From: Membranipora membranacea
Taxonomy: Eukaryota; Bryozoa; Gymnolaemata; Cheilostomatida; Membraniporidae
Length of the DNA: 64,000 nt
Direction of reading: 5' to 3'
Assembly: GCA_914767715.1 (NCBI GenBank)
Contig: OU612070.1
Location: 9,257,501 to 9,321,500, forward strand
Shown here: in pieces, positions 25,001 to 35,100 of the stretch
Layout of the letters: each line of letters begins with the position of its first letter
Position numbering within the stretch: position 1 is the first letter of the stretch
Notes under the pieces: generated by a model
What the model was told of the DNA's origin: nothing
What the model saw: only the letters and a program-made list of their open reading frames with translations
The model's database searches: none
Program-made: the position numbers and the translations under genes

Positions 25001-25108
25001 AAGAATTTTAAGGTGGGTAGCAAGCTAGTCGAATATCATGGGTGTAAAGACACTATAATAATGCGGAGTGTTCATAGGTTGGCCCTTCTGACAACGGTAA
25101 GTGGGTAG
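19049..25108 (+). CDS. BEL/Pao gag-pol polyprotein, 2019 aa, intact
   Basis: A single uninterrupted frame. Residues 1-110 look like a coiled-coil gag start; about 325-470 resembles the DUF1759 gag domain. Two zinc knuckles follow: C577-x2-C-x3-H-x4-C and C596-x2-C-x4-H-x4-C. The protease active site is near 693, where DGG stands in place of the usual D-S/T-G. Reverse transcriptase has YVDD at 1147-1150; an RNase H-like segment starts near D1342 (LSDGSAAAYGF). Integrase shows an H-H-C-C zinc site (H1642 to C1677) and the catalytic triad D1712, D1777 and E1827, the last pair 49 residues apart. The C-terminal region is DUF5641-like. Everything needed for retrotransposition except a clear polypurine tract appears present. 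No frameshift separates gag from pol. Confidence 0.95.
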   Translation: MEDTIKQLKGQRTSLKSKVTSLANLLISSIDQQDIDDIETLRSQLKTTYSNFLTIHFDYSEHVESDEIFSSYLTVNGMDLIAYQNDVKTSFDRAIQCYSKWQLSLSKSKMAISQAIKKANILVSVCINQAAINGHKDFCVELSNKLAGTVGLDSLLLSLYDVILDLESCKVSPPANSVGGQPPRNSVSKSDPPVTDASQAGGGLGQGSRAVGSQSDHDSGVVQQVSASDGHVESSVQTQQTPPVPLEQSTPAAAPAVHMVSGSNGSRDTHKSRLAVHDLHLDTQRVNEFMQISKSSVVNAYDGYDASRHLNVTSAGNSNQISCTRSKPTPYNGDRHKWPEFLSVWYRYSCMFVDEVDKASELKKFLVGEPLELVSPIFATQPNAHDRMVQRLKEVYGDVSLGIKSVFSHLNSLRSIHEGDTKALVKFVNTVESSFSQLGELGHLTSVTLPHVDNLADLLPPTIRRDWDHCYDMFPQKDKVQPFKMFMGFLESERRRALRRTGTHRSDQQKDNSKQKVKTFHVESDNEVSQNSHDKPDSSAMSCVIHGSNRHALADCRSFRSLSVQERFDLCKTHAICVRCLTKHDPKSCPRFRQCCSKCKKPNHHDLLCRKGIADKNKSSKPEAKTESKPSSVRSQSKEKVSTLHGAGTPTDEVSVEVSTNHGTSRPTSDSTVFAIQRASVVGTSHRALLFFDGGSNSTLISHRAAIAWGAKRLKKVTLELSTLGGSTVEEESWLFEVKLMAYDNSVITIHALSIQRLTGSINKPLDRVILQQLFPSIDSQLLIKDSGPIDMLIGNDLLGFHPRKEIASAGQHLQVCSGPFGLCVQGSHPALGNSNSIPSSFFINILSMQDTEVITATHPQHKEFSVSVHSYLTKAEKASLGAFIQGEDLGVEVQPRCGACQCGKCPIRGHSYSFQEEQELQMIRSNLKYDQENKRWKTSYPWIVNPSTLPDNYSAALATLRNTERTLNKDPEWSKIYGAQIQDMVDRGVARKLSKEELKSWCGPKYYISHLAVQNPKSTSTPVRIVFNSSQTFRGTSLNACLAKGPESYLNDLLGILLRWREEKIALVADIKKMYNSIFINNVEQHTHRFLWRNLEQRDPDVYIILRVNMGDRPAAAISSEAIYKTADLFHKEYPRVAELLKSSTYVDDIVDSFPSHESAMVTAEGTNVVLQNAGFKVKCWLFSGEPDKRIQLEDLPPPDAKPVSTKVLGVHWNSSTDVITFSTNLNFSPKKKGVYTKPDLTETEFTRQMPEILTRRIVLEQTMKIYDPLGILCPFTMRAKQLLRETWTFKLDWDDQLPQLMREQWIKFFRELFKLSKLEYPRCLRPENAVGQPQLIILSDGSAAAYGFSAYARWKLNSGKFSCSLIMAKCRIASLKQLTIPQIELNAAVLSKRGRKVLEKEMRYNFSRVYQLVDSETVLKMMNKKSTRFKLYEGVRIGELQTATDGDMSSWFWVKGEENTADWLTRGKSIDKIGPASEWWRGPNFLYQPEEEWGIRANKDSGELLPGEKKAVYATTVTTPDHFIQYENFSSLKRLIWTVARVRMAVKSGHFCNLLAPVSAEDLRAAQLILIRDVQHSIEDELQKKKGKYSQLHPVKTEDGVWIVGSRLIRHNPMTSIKTHTQWIIPSSHPYTALALRQAHTDSFHRGRDATLARFRALHWTTQGSKLARKVTSSCQLCKIKAPQILGQQMGQLPVERLKTAPPFNSVMIDLFGPYIVRGDVHKRSSGKAYGVLFTDIGSRAVHIEAVYGYDTDSFLLALTRFANIRGWPEKIFSDPGTQLVGAERELGDVWDAMDKTVLQNTSAEQGLQWIFGPGDAPWYQGAAESLIKAVKRCFIFSVGNKRLSPSEFQTVCTEAANTLNERPLGILPGTDSDISILTPNCQLIGRPFAKNPGQWSSDNSLKSRLALVAAVSEDFWKKWTELYAPTLMYQQKWHKPQQNLQVGDIVVVIDPNQLKNQYKIARVHEVYPSDDGRVRKVALAYKNFKVGSKLVEYHGCKDTIIMRSVHRLALLTTVSG

Positions 25109-25320
25109 AAACCTTATGTGCTATGTTTGTGTCCTGCTCTCGGCCGTGTAGTCTGGGTGGGAGTCCCTGGTCTGGCCTGAATCCTGACTGACTGGTTGGG
25201 GGTGGTTGGTGGATCAACCATACATAAACTGGGAAACGGTGGTTGACTATAGAACTAGATTTATCTCGTAGTTTTATCTGTATTATTTATCTCGCATCAT
25301 TGTATTATTACACTTTCTGT

Positions 25321-25366
25321 TTTGACAAATTTCTTAGAATCATTTGTCAAACCCCCACCCCTCCGA
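25321..25366 (+). other. Hairpin and C-rich tract just before the 3' LTR
   Basis: A perfect 10-bp inverted repeat (TTTGACAAAT ... ATTTGTCAAA, 11-nt loop) is followed directly by ACCCCCACCCCTCCGA and then the LTR. A purine-rich plus-strand primer is expected at this spot; instead the plus strand is pyrimidine-rich. Confidence 0.7.
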
Positions 25367-26305
25367 TGTATTGGTATGCACCAATCGTGGTCATAATTAA
25401 TGACACATTTTAATTATTATTAAAAACACACACTACAACATGACTAATAATGCCAGCTTTTAATACTTTAGCTATCTATTGTTACAAACATCATTATACC
25501 AGCTTATGTGCTGATACTTGTACTGCAACATTATTTTGTACCATCTTAGACTTGCACCGTCAACAAGCAAGTTCAAATTTTGTGATCGCTAGTCTCATCT
25601 CAGCTAATATGAGACAATTTTATCCATATACAACTCGATCTGTTTTATGAGATTCTAAGCACTTTATATCAAGATCTCAATACTCTGCGCTGTATCTATG
25701 TGACACACATGTAAGTTAAAACAATATTGTATTTTCAGTTCATATTTGGTGTGGAATAACAACAGCGAAGCTCTTGTATTAAATTACTGCATGGGATAAT
25801 CTATATTTCATTGATGACAAATGGCATTTTTATAAAGTGTAGAAAGCATTGCTTTATCGCATCCACTGGTATCAAATTATTATTGCTACTATTTCTCCTA
25901 TCCGTAATTAGGTATTTAACAAAAGTATTTTAATTGCAGGCACCAATTTATCTGTATACTAACTATCAGACACTATTATTGGATGGAATAAACCCTATAT
26001 CCGGCATCAATTTTGTGAGTTAACTAATAGGACGATTGTGTCAATTTGATGTCAATTTATTACTACGCACTCTTTTATATGCTGCCATCCATTATTGTCT
26101 TTTGATGTGCTGATTATCGTCACAATCTATGCACATCATTATTTTATTTATTTTACTTTGATCATTTTATCAGGGTACGACTTCGACTTTGAATATGAAG
26201 AATATAATGACATACAGTATCCAATAACAACTCAACACTTCTTATTTCGTCGTCCGTTGCCATTAATGCTGGGGTTAGAGTGATAACAAGAGCCATCCCA
26301 ATACA
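25367..26305 (+). repeat. 3' LTR of the BEL/Pao element
   Basis: 939 bp, same length as the 5' LTR with two visible substitutions and no gaps; all landmarks are offset by exactly 7288 bp. The host copy of the target duplication, CTACT, starts at 26306. Confidence 0.95.
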
Positions 26306-29160
26306 CTACTCTACTACTGCAAAAAGTAAGTCTGATAATTGATGAAAATCACTAGGCAGAGAGTAACTAAGTACTAGCTCTGTCTAGCCTTCTTTTCACT
26401 AACTAAATTAATTTGTTAGTCAAGGACTGATAGATAGGAGCAAGTGGGTAGTTAACAAGTTCAAGTTGCCATCCTCACAAAAAAACACTCACTGAGTTGA
26501 ACAAATAGGAGTGAATGTATAATATGTGACTGAAGTCAATGAGAGTGAAGTCAGAAGTGAGTGTGTGATGGATCAATGAACTAGGCCTACCTCTGAGGTA
26601 GTTCATTAGATGGATGGTGGTGTAGGTAGGTAGTAAGTAAAGTAAGTATTAGTAAGCAAGTAGGAGAGGAGCTGGTGAATCACACCATTATTATTGATAG
26701 CATATTTGGGAAAAGAGCAATGCTTGATACTACAGATGGCACTGCAAAGCCCTCACACAACTGGGATAAATGAATAAGTGCATACCTTTACAAACTTTGT
26801 TTTCTGTCTCACATTGGATTGACTATTTTCTAAAAACAAAACATGTGTGGAGATGGAGGCAGGAACAGACAGACTGTTGCCCAACCCACTTTTTAATAAC
26901 TGTCCAATCAGAATCCATATATCTAATTAAGCACCACCCACATGTACGTCTTGAAATGCTGGAGCAGACAATCCCCATGATATACCCACTAATCTGCTGC
27001 TGCAAACTGCAAATTGGTGTTTCTGCACCCAACTTTGATTGGCAGTACTATCAAGTTGGAGTACTCTTCTGGTATGCGAGTAGAAAAATTAAGATTTAAA
27101 TTGATAACCCTACTCTTGAAAAAGAAATTACCGCGATTCTGTGGGGTTATTGAATAAACCCTAGTTAGTTAATATCCGCGGAGTTAGGGAGTGGAGCTCC
27201 ATATCACCTAACACCAAAATCTTAGCTAGAAAAGGTGGGAGTGAAGTAAAGAGGATGAATAGATGTTCACAATTTCAAGCATGTACAAAAAGATGAAATT
27301 ATCCTCTTACTTCTCTGGGTAATTAATTGGTTTATCCGCTTCATTATTGGACTTGCTTGCATGTTGATAAATTTATTACGATTTGGTTTTGTTTCAATGG
27401 AACTAAGATTGAGATTTCTCCATATTGAAGCCAAGGCACAATCACAAAGTATTTTCAGGAAACAGTGTCAACAGCTATGCTCTATGTATATAAATTGTAT
27501 AAGCTTTGGGCTTTATCAAGAGACTGACTACAAATTACAAAATGACCAAACTGCACATATGACTTAAAGTGAAAGTCACGGAATGGGTCACAATTTGGCC
27601 ATACAAACTGAATAACAGATCTTTTAAATTTATTAAGTTTTTCATCGCATTATACTAGTGTGCTGAAAATGTGTGCATACAAAAAAAGAGGATTAAACAA
27701 TATAATTACATCCAGAACTAATACTACCACCACATCGCAATTACATATCTTGATTCAGATTTTATACAATGAGTTATCAGTCTCTAATCAACACATCAAA
27801 CTGGAGAAAATGAAGTCAAATGTTACAAAACCAAATATACATAATTTAGTAATAATATTGCAATACATTGTTATTTGAAGATAAATATACAACACGGTAA
27901 TAAACCGCTAGGAGAGTTTTCATTGATTGAGAAGACATAAGATGAAACTCCTCCTCACTGCCAAGGGATAAAGACTTCATCAACTGAACAGCTGTCTAGG
28001 ACCTTGCTGATTAGCTGAAATAGATAATGGGTTATAATAACTTCATAACGACAGAAAGAGTAACATTGAGTATTCAAAAATTGTATTTGTTTAGGGACAT
28101 TCCAAAGTATCGACAACATTCACCCATTTGGCAGCAATTCCAAAATCATCTATGTAATCTCTCTCGGAGTGTTTTTTCTTCTCTATCATCGTTTAGTTAC
28201 AACAGGTAATAATAAATAAAAATAATAATATGAACTTTACTGAACTGATCAGTGCAGAGAAGCAAATAAGATCATGTTTTACAATGTTTTAAAACAATGA
28301 CCAAGAGACAAGGTAGCGAACAATAAAGGAGGGTTAAAACGGATCCTACATGCCTATCCACAGAAAATGAAAAAATAATTTCAGTATATATTTGTATATA
28401 ATGTGAAGTATATCTTTAATCTTAAGTTTCTAAGTATGGTGCTTACTAAGTAAGGCCGAGATAGCTTTCGCAATCGAGATCAGCTCCTTCTACTCAGTCA
28501 TCTCAACAGTGCTATAAAACAGGATTATTCACATTATTCGGGAAAACATAATCCAAGCAAATCCATGAAGTTAAGAGATGCACTGTTATTAATTCCATAA
28601 CAACCACAATCCTAAAGTTGTAGCAGTTTTTGAGCTTATCTATTATTTAAAAATCTGAATACTGAATACTACTGATTCTAAGCACTTACGTCTATATGTG
28701 GGCCCTGGTCTATCTACAATCTACATAATACATTCTGTTGGGGTCATTTTTTATGCAGAATTTTTGAAGGTGTTCTTTTGGCATTGCATCCATACCCAAG
28801 AGGAGTTAAGTATTTCCAAGAAAAGAGTTCGCCATTTTGCACAGGCTTGAAATTAGCTAGTTTTCAGGCAAGCTTCCTTTTACCAACCCTCTTTATTTTA
28901 TATAGACTCCCACCAATGAAGAGGGAGTTCATTGCTCCCACTTTAACACTTTTATTGGCAGTCTTTAGTGTTAGCTAATATTAAGTCTAGTCTTGTCTAG
29001 CTAATCTACGCTCTAACAAATATTTACTCCTCCAGGGTGTTACGGATGCATCATATTATCATATGTAGTAACAAAGACAACTTCAAAGTTAATTTCATCT
29101 CCACAGAATACTGAGCAACATATATGTTAATGTGGACACAACTCCTTATATAGGAATTAC
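26306..29160. other. Spacer between the BEL element and MTA
   Basis: About 2.9 kb. The first few hundred bases are rich in short GTAG/TAGTAAG-like repeats (near 26610-26680). The open frames here (109 codons at 26770-27099 plus, 66 codons at 28778-28978 plus) have no recognisable domain or splice context. It should include the MTA 3' UTR next to 29160. Confidence 0.6.
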
Positions 29161-32100
29161 TTACTTGACTTCTTTATCTTTTTCTGTGATTTGCATGACA
29201 TCGTCAGTACTGCTATCACCGACTGGATTAGCTGCTGACACTGATGTCAGGGGTGGAGGTACAGGGGAGCTAGCAGAGTCAGCACCATGTCTAATCACCC
29301 CTCCAGGGGCTCCACCTGAGGACGGCCTCTTAGCCTCCGATTCGTCTACTAATAAAATTAGCATTGTGGATGTGATTAACACCAAAAATAATTAGCAAGT
29401 GATAGTGACTGTTTTTCATAGCGCAAGGGTTTTTGTAGTTATTTTACCCAAATGACCTCATCTCCAAGGCCCCACTTTTTGTATTGTCATTGAGGCTGGA
29501 AGCTGTCATGAGGCTAGACTCAAATAGATCAACTGACTCGGATCATTACAGACTCGAGCTAGGTTGTTCAGAGCTGATAGCAGAATGAAATCAAGTCAAA
29601 ACAAATGACATGGTTTGTAACGGGGAGGGAGGGGGGTGGATGAGAGAATTGTGGATGTCAACGTACCCATCTCATGTGGTCTCTTCTTAGCAATCATCTC
29701 CCTCGGAGCCGTCATCACCTCTCTAAGAGTCGGTGAGCCAGCACTGGACAACAATGACATGGCGTCATCAGGCATCTTAGCTATAAGAGTAGCAGCACGA
29801 GCCTTAGTCTTCTTACTCACTTTAATAGTACCGGCAGCAGCACGAGGTAGACGCAGCAGACCTGAAAAAAATTCATTGAGTAAAATAAAATTTTTTGATA
29901 ATAATGCTGTTGAGTGGTCTTCGGCTATACCAAAATCTATGCTGTGACCTGGCACCCCCATAAACATACACATGTCTATGTAGGCTCCTCTCAAATGATG
30001 TATTGGATAATGAATAAGACAGCTTACATTCCTGCTTGATGAGTCCGGCGTTGATTGCTTTCATAGGATTTCTGGAAGCATGACGCGGCTTGAGGAGATC
30101 TTTACACAGAATCTACAGAATTAAGAAATCTCGATTAGCTTTTGCAACATTTACTTGAGCTGTACTGAGAAGCAGTGATACTCTTTGGCCTGTTCAGATA
30201 CACATTGACTATGCTAATTTCTATGGAAGGACCAACAGATTTATAATTTGTGATCACGTCTTAGTAATAGTTGTGATGTCACTCTCCTTAGAGAGGAGAT
30301 GATGCAAAATAGACTTTGTTAGAACATTACCAACCAATAAGACTGTTTGATAAGACCAGTTTCGACATAATTATATCAAGACATATTATATCGACATATT
30401 ATATCAAGAAGTAAAAGCCTTTTACTCCTTGATTATATATATATATTGAGTCTATCTTAAGATTATCTCATTATTTACTCCACCATAGACATAGCAAGAG
30501 TAGTTCAAGTGCCAAAACTCTGTTTGCTGGTAATTGGATACTTTCATCAACAAATTCCCGATTTAGCGGTGGTTGGCAGCGGAACGCCATCCACTGCGAG
30601 TCTCACAAATGTTGGAGCACCGAAACCTTAGAGAAATGAGTTATCAACAACAAACATACCCTGGACATCCTGGTGAGAGGTGTAGTAATGAGACAGAATG
30701 CTGCTCTCGTCTTCATGATTGGTTTAGGTGAAGTAGATCTGACAACTAGACCATGAGCTACAGCCATATGACGGGCTAGGTGAGTCTTATGTCTGAACTC
30801 CTTACCACATGTAGCCACTGTACAGCGACACATGACAGCACCGCTATCCACCGTCAACTGCTTGTACTGAAAATAAACAATCATAGGTTTCGGCTATAGT
30901 AAGATGTAATGACACCACATTTACTGGATACACAGTTCAATATTCTATGATTTTCTCAATAGTCTTGGATGTGACAGTGGGGGGTTTTTCAATTATAAAC
31001 AGCCAGAATCACAATCTGAATGCTCACTCAATGAGTGAGTGATACCTGCTAGTGTCTCGCTTACTCATTTATGGAACCATATACATTCTGAGTGAGGAAC
31101 TGGAAGCGATTTTGTCTAACTGAAAGACCAAGTGAGTGATAATTTGAGCTATGTGATAGCGATAATTTGCTTTTGTAAAACACCGCCGATTTTAATTGAA
31201 AGACCCCCTGACACAAAGCTAAATATTTGTCAATCATACTGTGGTTTTCATACAAAACGAAATAAAGGTACCCTCCTACCAATGAGCGATATTATATATT
31301 AAGCCTTACCTGGGGGTTGTGTTGTCTTACCTGAGCACTTCTCTCTAATCTCTGACTGGGTGGCGGTCTCTCATATTCACTCTTAGCTGACACACTCTTC
31401 AGTCCTCCCAGGTGTTTCCAGTAAGACCAGCAGTGATCACCTGGTAAATGGTAAGTATGCGCATGTGAGCGATGACAGTAAAATGTACATATGTTAGTAG
31501 CCATCTTCCTTGTGACTTGAAAAACATCTGATTCAGGTTTTCTATCATTGTTAAACCACAATAGTCACTGGTCTCAGAGGAATTTCCCAGCAGAGGGTCT
31601 ATCACAATTCTAATTGACTCACTGGTCTAAATCACACTGTATACCAAGTTTTTATCTATGATTTTCATACAGAGCTTGTGCCATAGGCGACTTTATCTGG
31701 GTTTTTACGCATTTACCTATAAAAACACAATTATTTTCCACCCACAAATCTTGCTCACCCATAATTTTACCATGTTTATAATAATTCACCAAAAATATTA
31801 TAAACTCATGTAGAGTTTCTAACTCAAATTATTTCTCCACATTGCTTTCACATATCTATGATACCGCCAGCCAGCCAGGCATATTTATAATCATACTTAC
31901 AGAGTCTACATGAGAGTTGCATGGGTCCCCAGGCATACCAGGCGTCAGCCTTCTCAGACGCACATCCCTCACAGGGTCGTCCTCCCATCATATCCTCCGA
32001 AAGTTTACCAGACAGAAGGTTAGGGTTAGGCTTGTTATACGAAGGGATATAGACCTGCTTAAGCTTGCTCTCATTCTCCGCTGCTTTTACTCGTTTCTGT

Positions 32101-35100
32101 ATAAATAAAATATGGGCCATGGTAAATCTCAGATTAATGTTTAGCGTCCATATTTTATATCAATGTTGAAAGTTAAACAGACAGACAATGCATATTTTTC
32201 AGTTAATGTATTACAAGCAGTCAGCTTCACCACAAATGGCTAACCTTCTTCACATCAACTGTACCTTTGTGTTTCTATTTCTATACACTTTTTCTCATAG
32301 CAATGAAAAGGCAAGAAGTTATACCTGCTGAACATAGCGATCGGTAGTCTTCCACATATAGTAGTACTCAATCACACTCTTCAAAGTTTTCCAAGGTAGG
32401 AAATCCTGCCTGATATCAACAAAATCCTTGCCGTATTTCTCTAATGCTTCCTCAAAGAGATTAGCCTCAGAGCTAGACCACTCTTCCATCTCATCACGGC
32501 ACAGTATGGGTCCACCCGCAGCCACAAGGCTACACATCGACTTGCTGATATCGTATGTATTGTCGTGAAGCATATCCATAGCATTAAACTGAAACAAAAC
32601 CGAGCACATTTATGTAAATTAACAATAGACAGTTTTCTGAGCTCTGATTTAGGCCTCAATTCGGAGTTGTCCTCTCTCCAGTTTGGTACTTTTAACCCAC
32701 GCCGCATAGAAAAAACGTACTGAAATGGGGTTATCTTGAAAACCGCTTATAATAGGATAAAAATTATTTTCAATTCAGAATCTGCAACATTGAAAACCCT
32801 GTGAGACAGGGTTTCCAAATCATTGGAGGCTTGAATGTTGATAAATCTTAAGTCCTAAAGTCAATTATAGCTTTTTCGCCGGTTTTGCGGACAATTTGGC
32901 AGAATCTTCCATGACTTTAGTCACTAAAATTAAGATTTATCACCATTCAAGCCTCCAATGATTTGGAAACCCTGTCTTTCAATGGTGCAGACTCTGAATC
33001 AAAAACAATTTTTATCCTATCATAAGCGGTTTTCAAGATAACCCCCTTTCAGCAGGTTTTTCCTATGTGGTGTGGATTAAAAGTACCAAACTGGAGAGAG
33101 GACAACTCCGAATTGAGGCATAAATAAGAGCTCAGAAAACTGTATATAACAGCTACCATGGGCCTGGACCTCAACTTAATATCATCAGAACAGCTCTGCA
33201 CCCGACATAATTAGTATAAAGATTGTCCCACAAGATAATGTTGAATTTTCTCTATTGCTTTCATCAAGGACAAGGATGATCGATGTCATTCTTTGAAAGT
33301 TTCTACCACGAGTCAGAGTGGTGCCATCGCAATCTTGACCAGGATTTACAATCGGATAATTTCCTACAGAGGAACAGAACAGAGGAAGAGAGCAGTCCTG
33401 CAGCAGGGTTCAATGAGAGTGTTGAGAGATCCAAAACACAAATCCAATCACTCACCAGTGTAATATCTCTGCTGGCAGCGGCAGCGCTCATGTGTAGACT
33501 GGGTTGTCTGACGGTACTGTTACAATCGAGGGCTCGACCAAACGTGCCCACAGATCGAGCTAACACTAAGAACTGATCCACTTGTCTATCTGTCAGATCA
33601 TGCTTTGGTGTGTAAACCAGCTCCTCCAAGTCTGCCAAATCACGTCCATCGTCTTCTCCTATTCGCATAGATAAGCGATAGATAGATGTATGGATGGAAA
33701 AAACTGACAGTGTGATATAATGTGACACTTGTTTTGAACGGAAAGAGGAAAATTCTGAAGCGGTTAGGAGGTTGTCCACTCCACATTTTTGTATCAAAAT
33801 CTTATTTATTAACATGAATTATTCTCACCAATGGAGTGCAAATACAATGAATGTTACACACAAGGGGTCCTAGTACCAAGTAGTTTTTTTTACTTGTTAA
33901 CTATGGGCAGCCAGTGGAAACAAAAATGTTTGTATTACTATATAAAGAACAAACTTTTAGACTTACCTTCTTTGAGAAGAGGAGTAATAGGGCACTGATA
34001 GCCGGACCCAACTCTGATTTCTCCTTTGTCTGCCAGCAGTGTCTTCTGTTGTGGATCGTACACCAGAGAGTAATAAAAACTGTTCTGTAATAGAAATAAC
34101 ATTGCAAATTTGAGTGATATTGCGAATAAGGTGGATGAAAGCTTGAACAAGTCAATTAACTCCCAGAATAATGTTATATATATCATCAACAACATACTTC
34201 ATAACAGACACAACACTAACATACTCTACATGTGATAGCTCAATGCTCATAGTATTGTCAACAAGGGATTATCTGCAATGTCGATTTGTCCGATGTCATC
34301 ATCTTGTACCTGATTTTACAAATCTACTTCCGTCTATTCACTAGGCCTATTCAGCGCAATACATACCTGACGTCGAAGGTATGACTTGGCACTCTCCGTC
34401 TCATTTAGAAGGGTAACACTACATTTTCCTCTGATGTGAGTGGCAGGCACAGTCTCCACCTGTCGGGACAGGAACAGCTCTCGATGTTTCTGCAGGTGCT
34501 TCTCCTGCTCTGAAAGTTCCTCAAAATCGGCATTAGATTCCTGCTGCTCCTCCTCTATACTGACTGAAATATAAAAAATTTAACATTTCATCAAATGTAT
34601 GAGCAAGGAGTAAAAGTCTCCTTGGTATGAGTCTGAATAAACTCATATATCTAGAATCTCCTTTATTTATTTTTGTTATATACAAATGATATTGCAGAGA
34701 TAATTACCTGGGAATCAATGGGAATTAATTAAAAATACTGAAAATTCAGCATGAAGCCCAAGCATACCAAATTGGAAGGGTATTGCTATAACTATAACTA
34801 TAAAGAAGTGCTGTCACACTGTAAATTTTAGATTTATCAAAGTCCATGACCATGAACACTCACCCTGGTGCTTATCGGCAAGCTGTGTGAGAGTGGAAGG
34901 CAGATCTCTTCTTCTGAAATAGCACATTACTTTTGCCTCGACATTTCCATTTGGTGTCTATCAACATAAACAAAACTTGTTTATATATTCAAAGTAATGA
35001 AAAGGGGTCATATGTGTAAATATAAGCCTATGATTTTTTTTCCAATAACAGACAGAAATTTCAAACAGGTTGATTATGGACAGGTGGGAACATTAGGTCA

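Larger units (their letters stand above)
18079..26305 (+). mobile_element. Complete BEL/Pao LTR retrotransposon
   Basis: 8227 bp bounded by two 939-bp direct LTRs (18079-19017 and 25367-26305), each starting TG and ending CA. The host sequence CTACT is duplicated on both sides (18074-18078 and 26306-26310), the 4-6 bp size expected for this superfamily. One long gag-pol frame fills the interior and there is no env-like frame. Domain order (gag, zinc knuckles, protease, RT, RNase H, integrase) is that of BEL/Pao. The LTRs differ at only two positions that I can find (18124 G versus 25412 A; 18893 T versus 26181 C), so the insertion is very recent. It sits between WDR36 and MTA, transcribed away from WDR36. 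Confidence 0.97.

Noticed and set aside
25109-25366. Possible env gene after pol
   Set aside because: Only 258 bp remain before the 3' LTR and no open frame of useful length occurs, so this is not an enveloped element.
26770-27099. 109-codon plus-strand frame in the BEL-MTA spacer
   Set aside because: No recognisable domain, no splice context, and composition looks like random AT-rich sequence.
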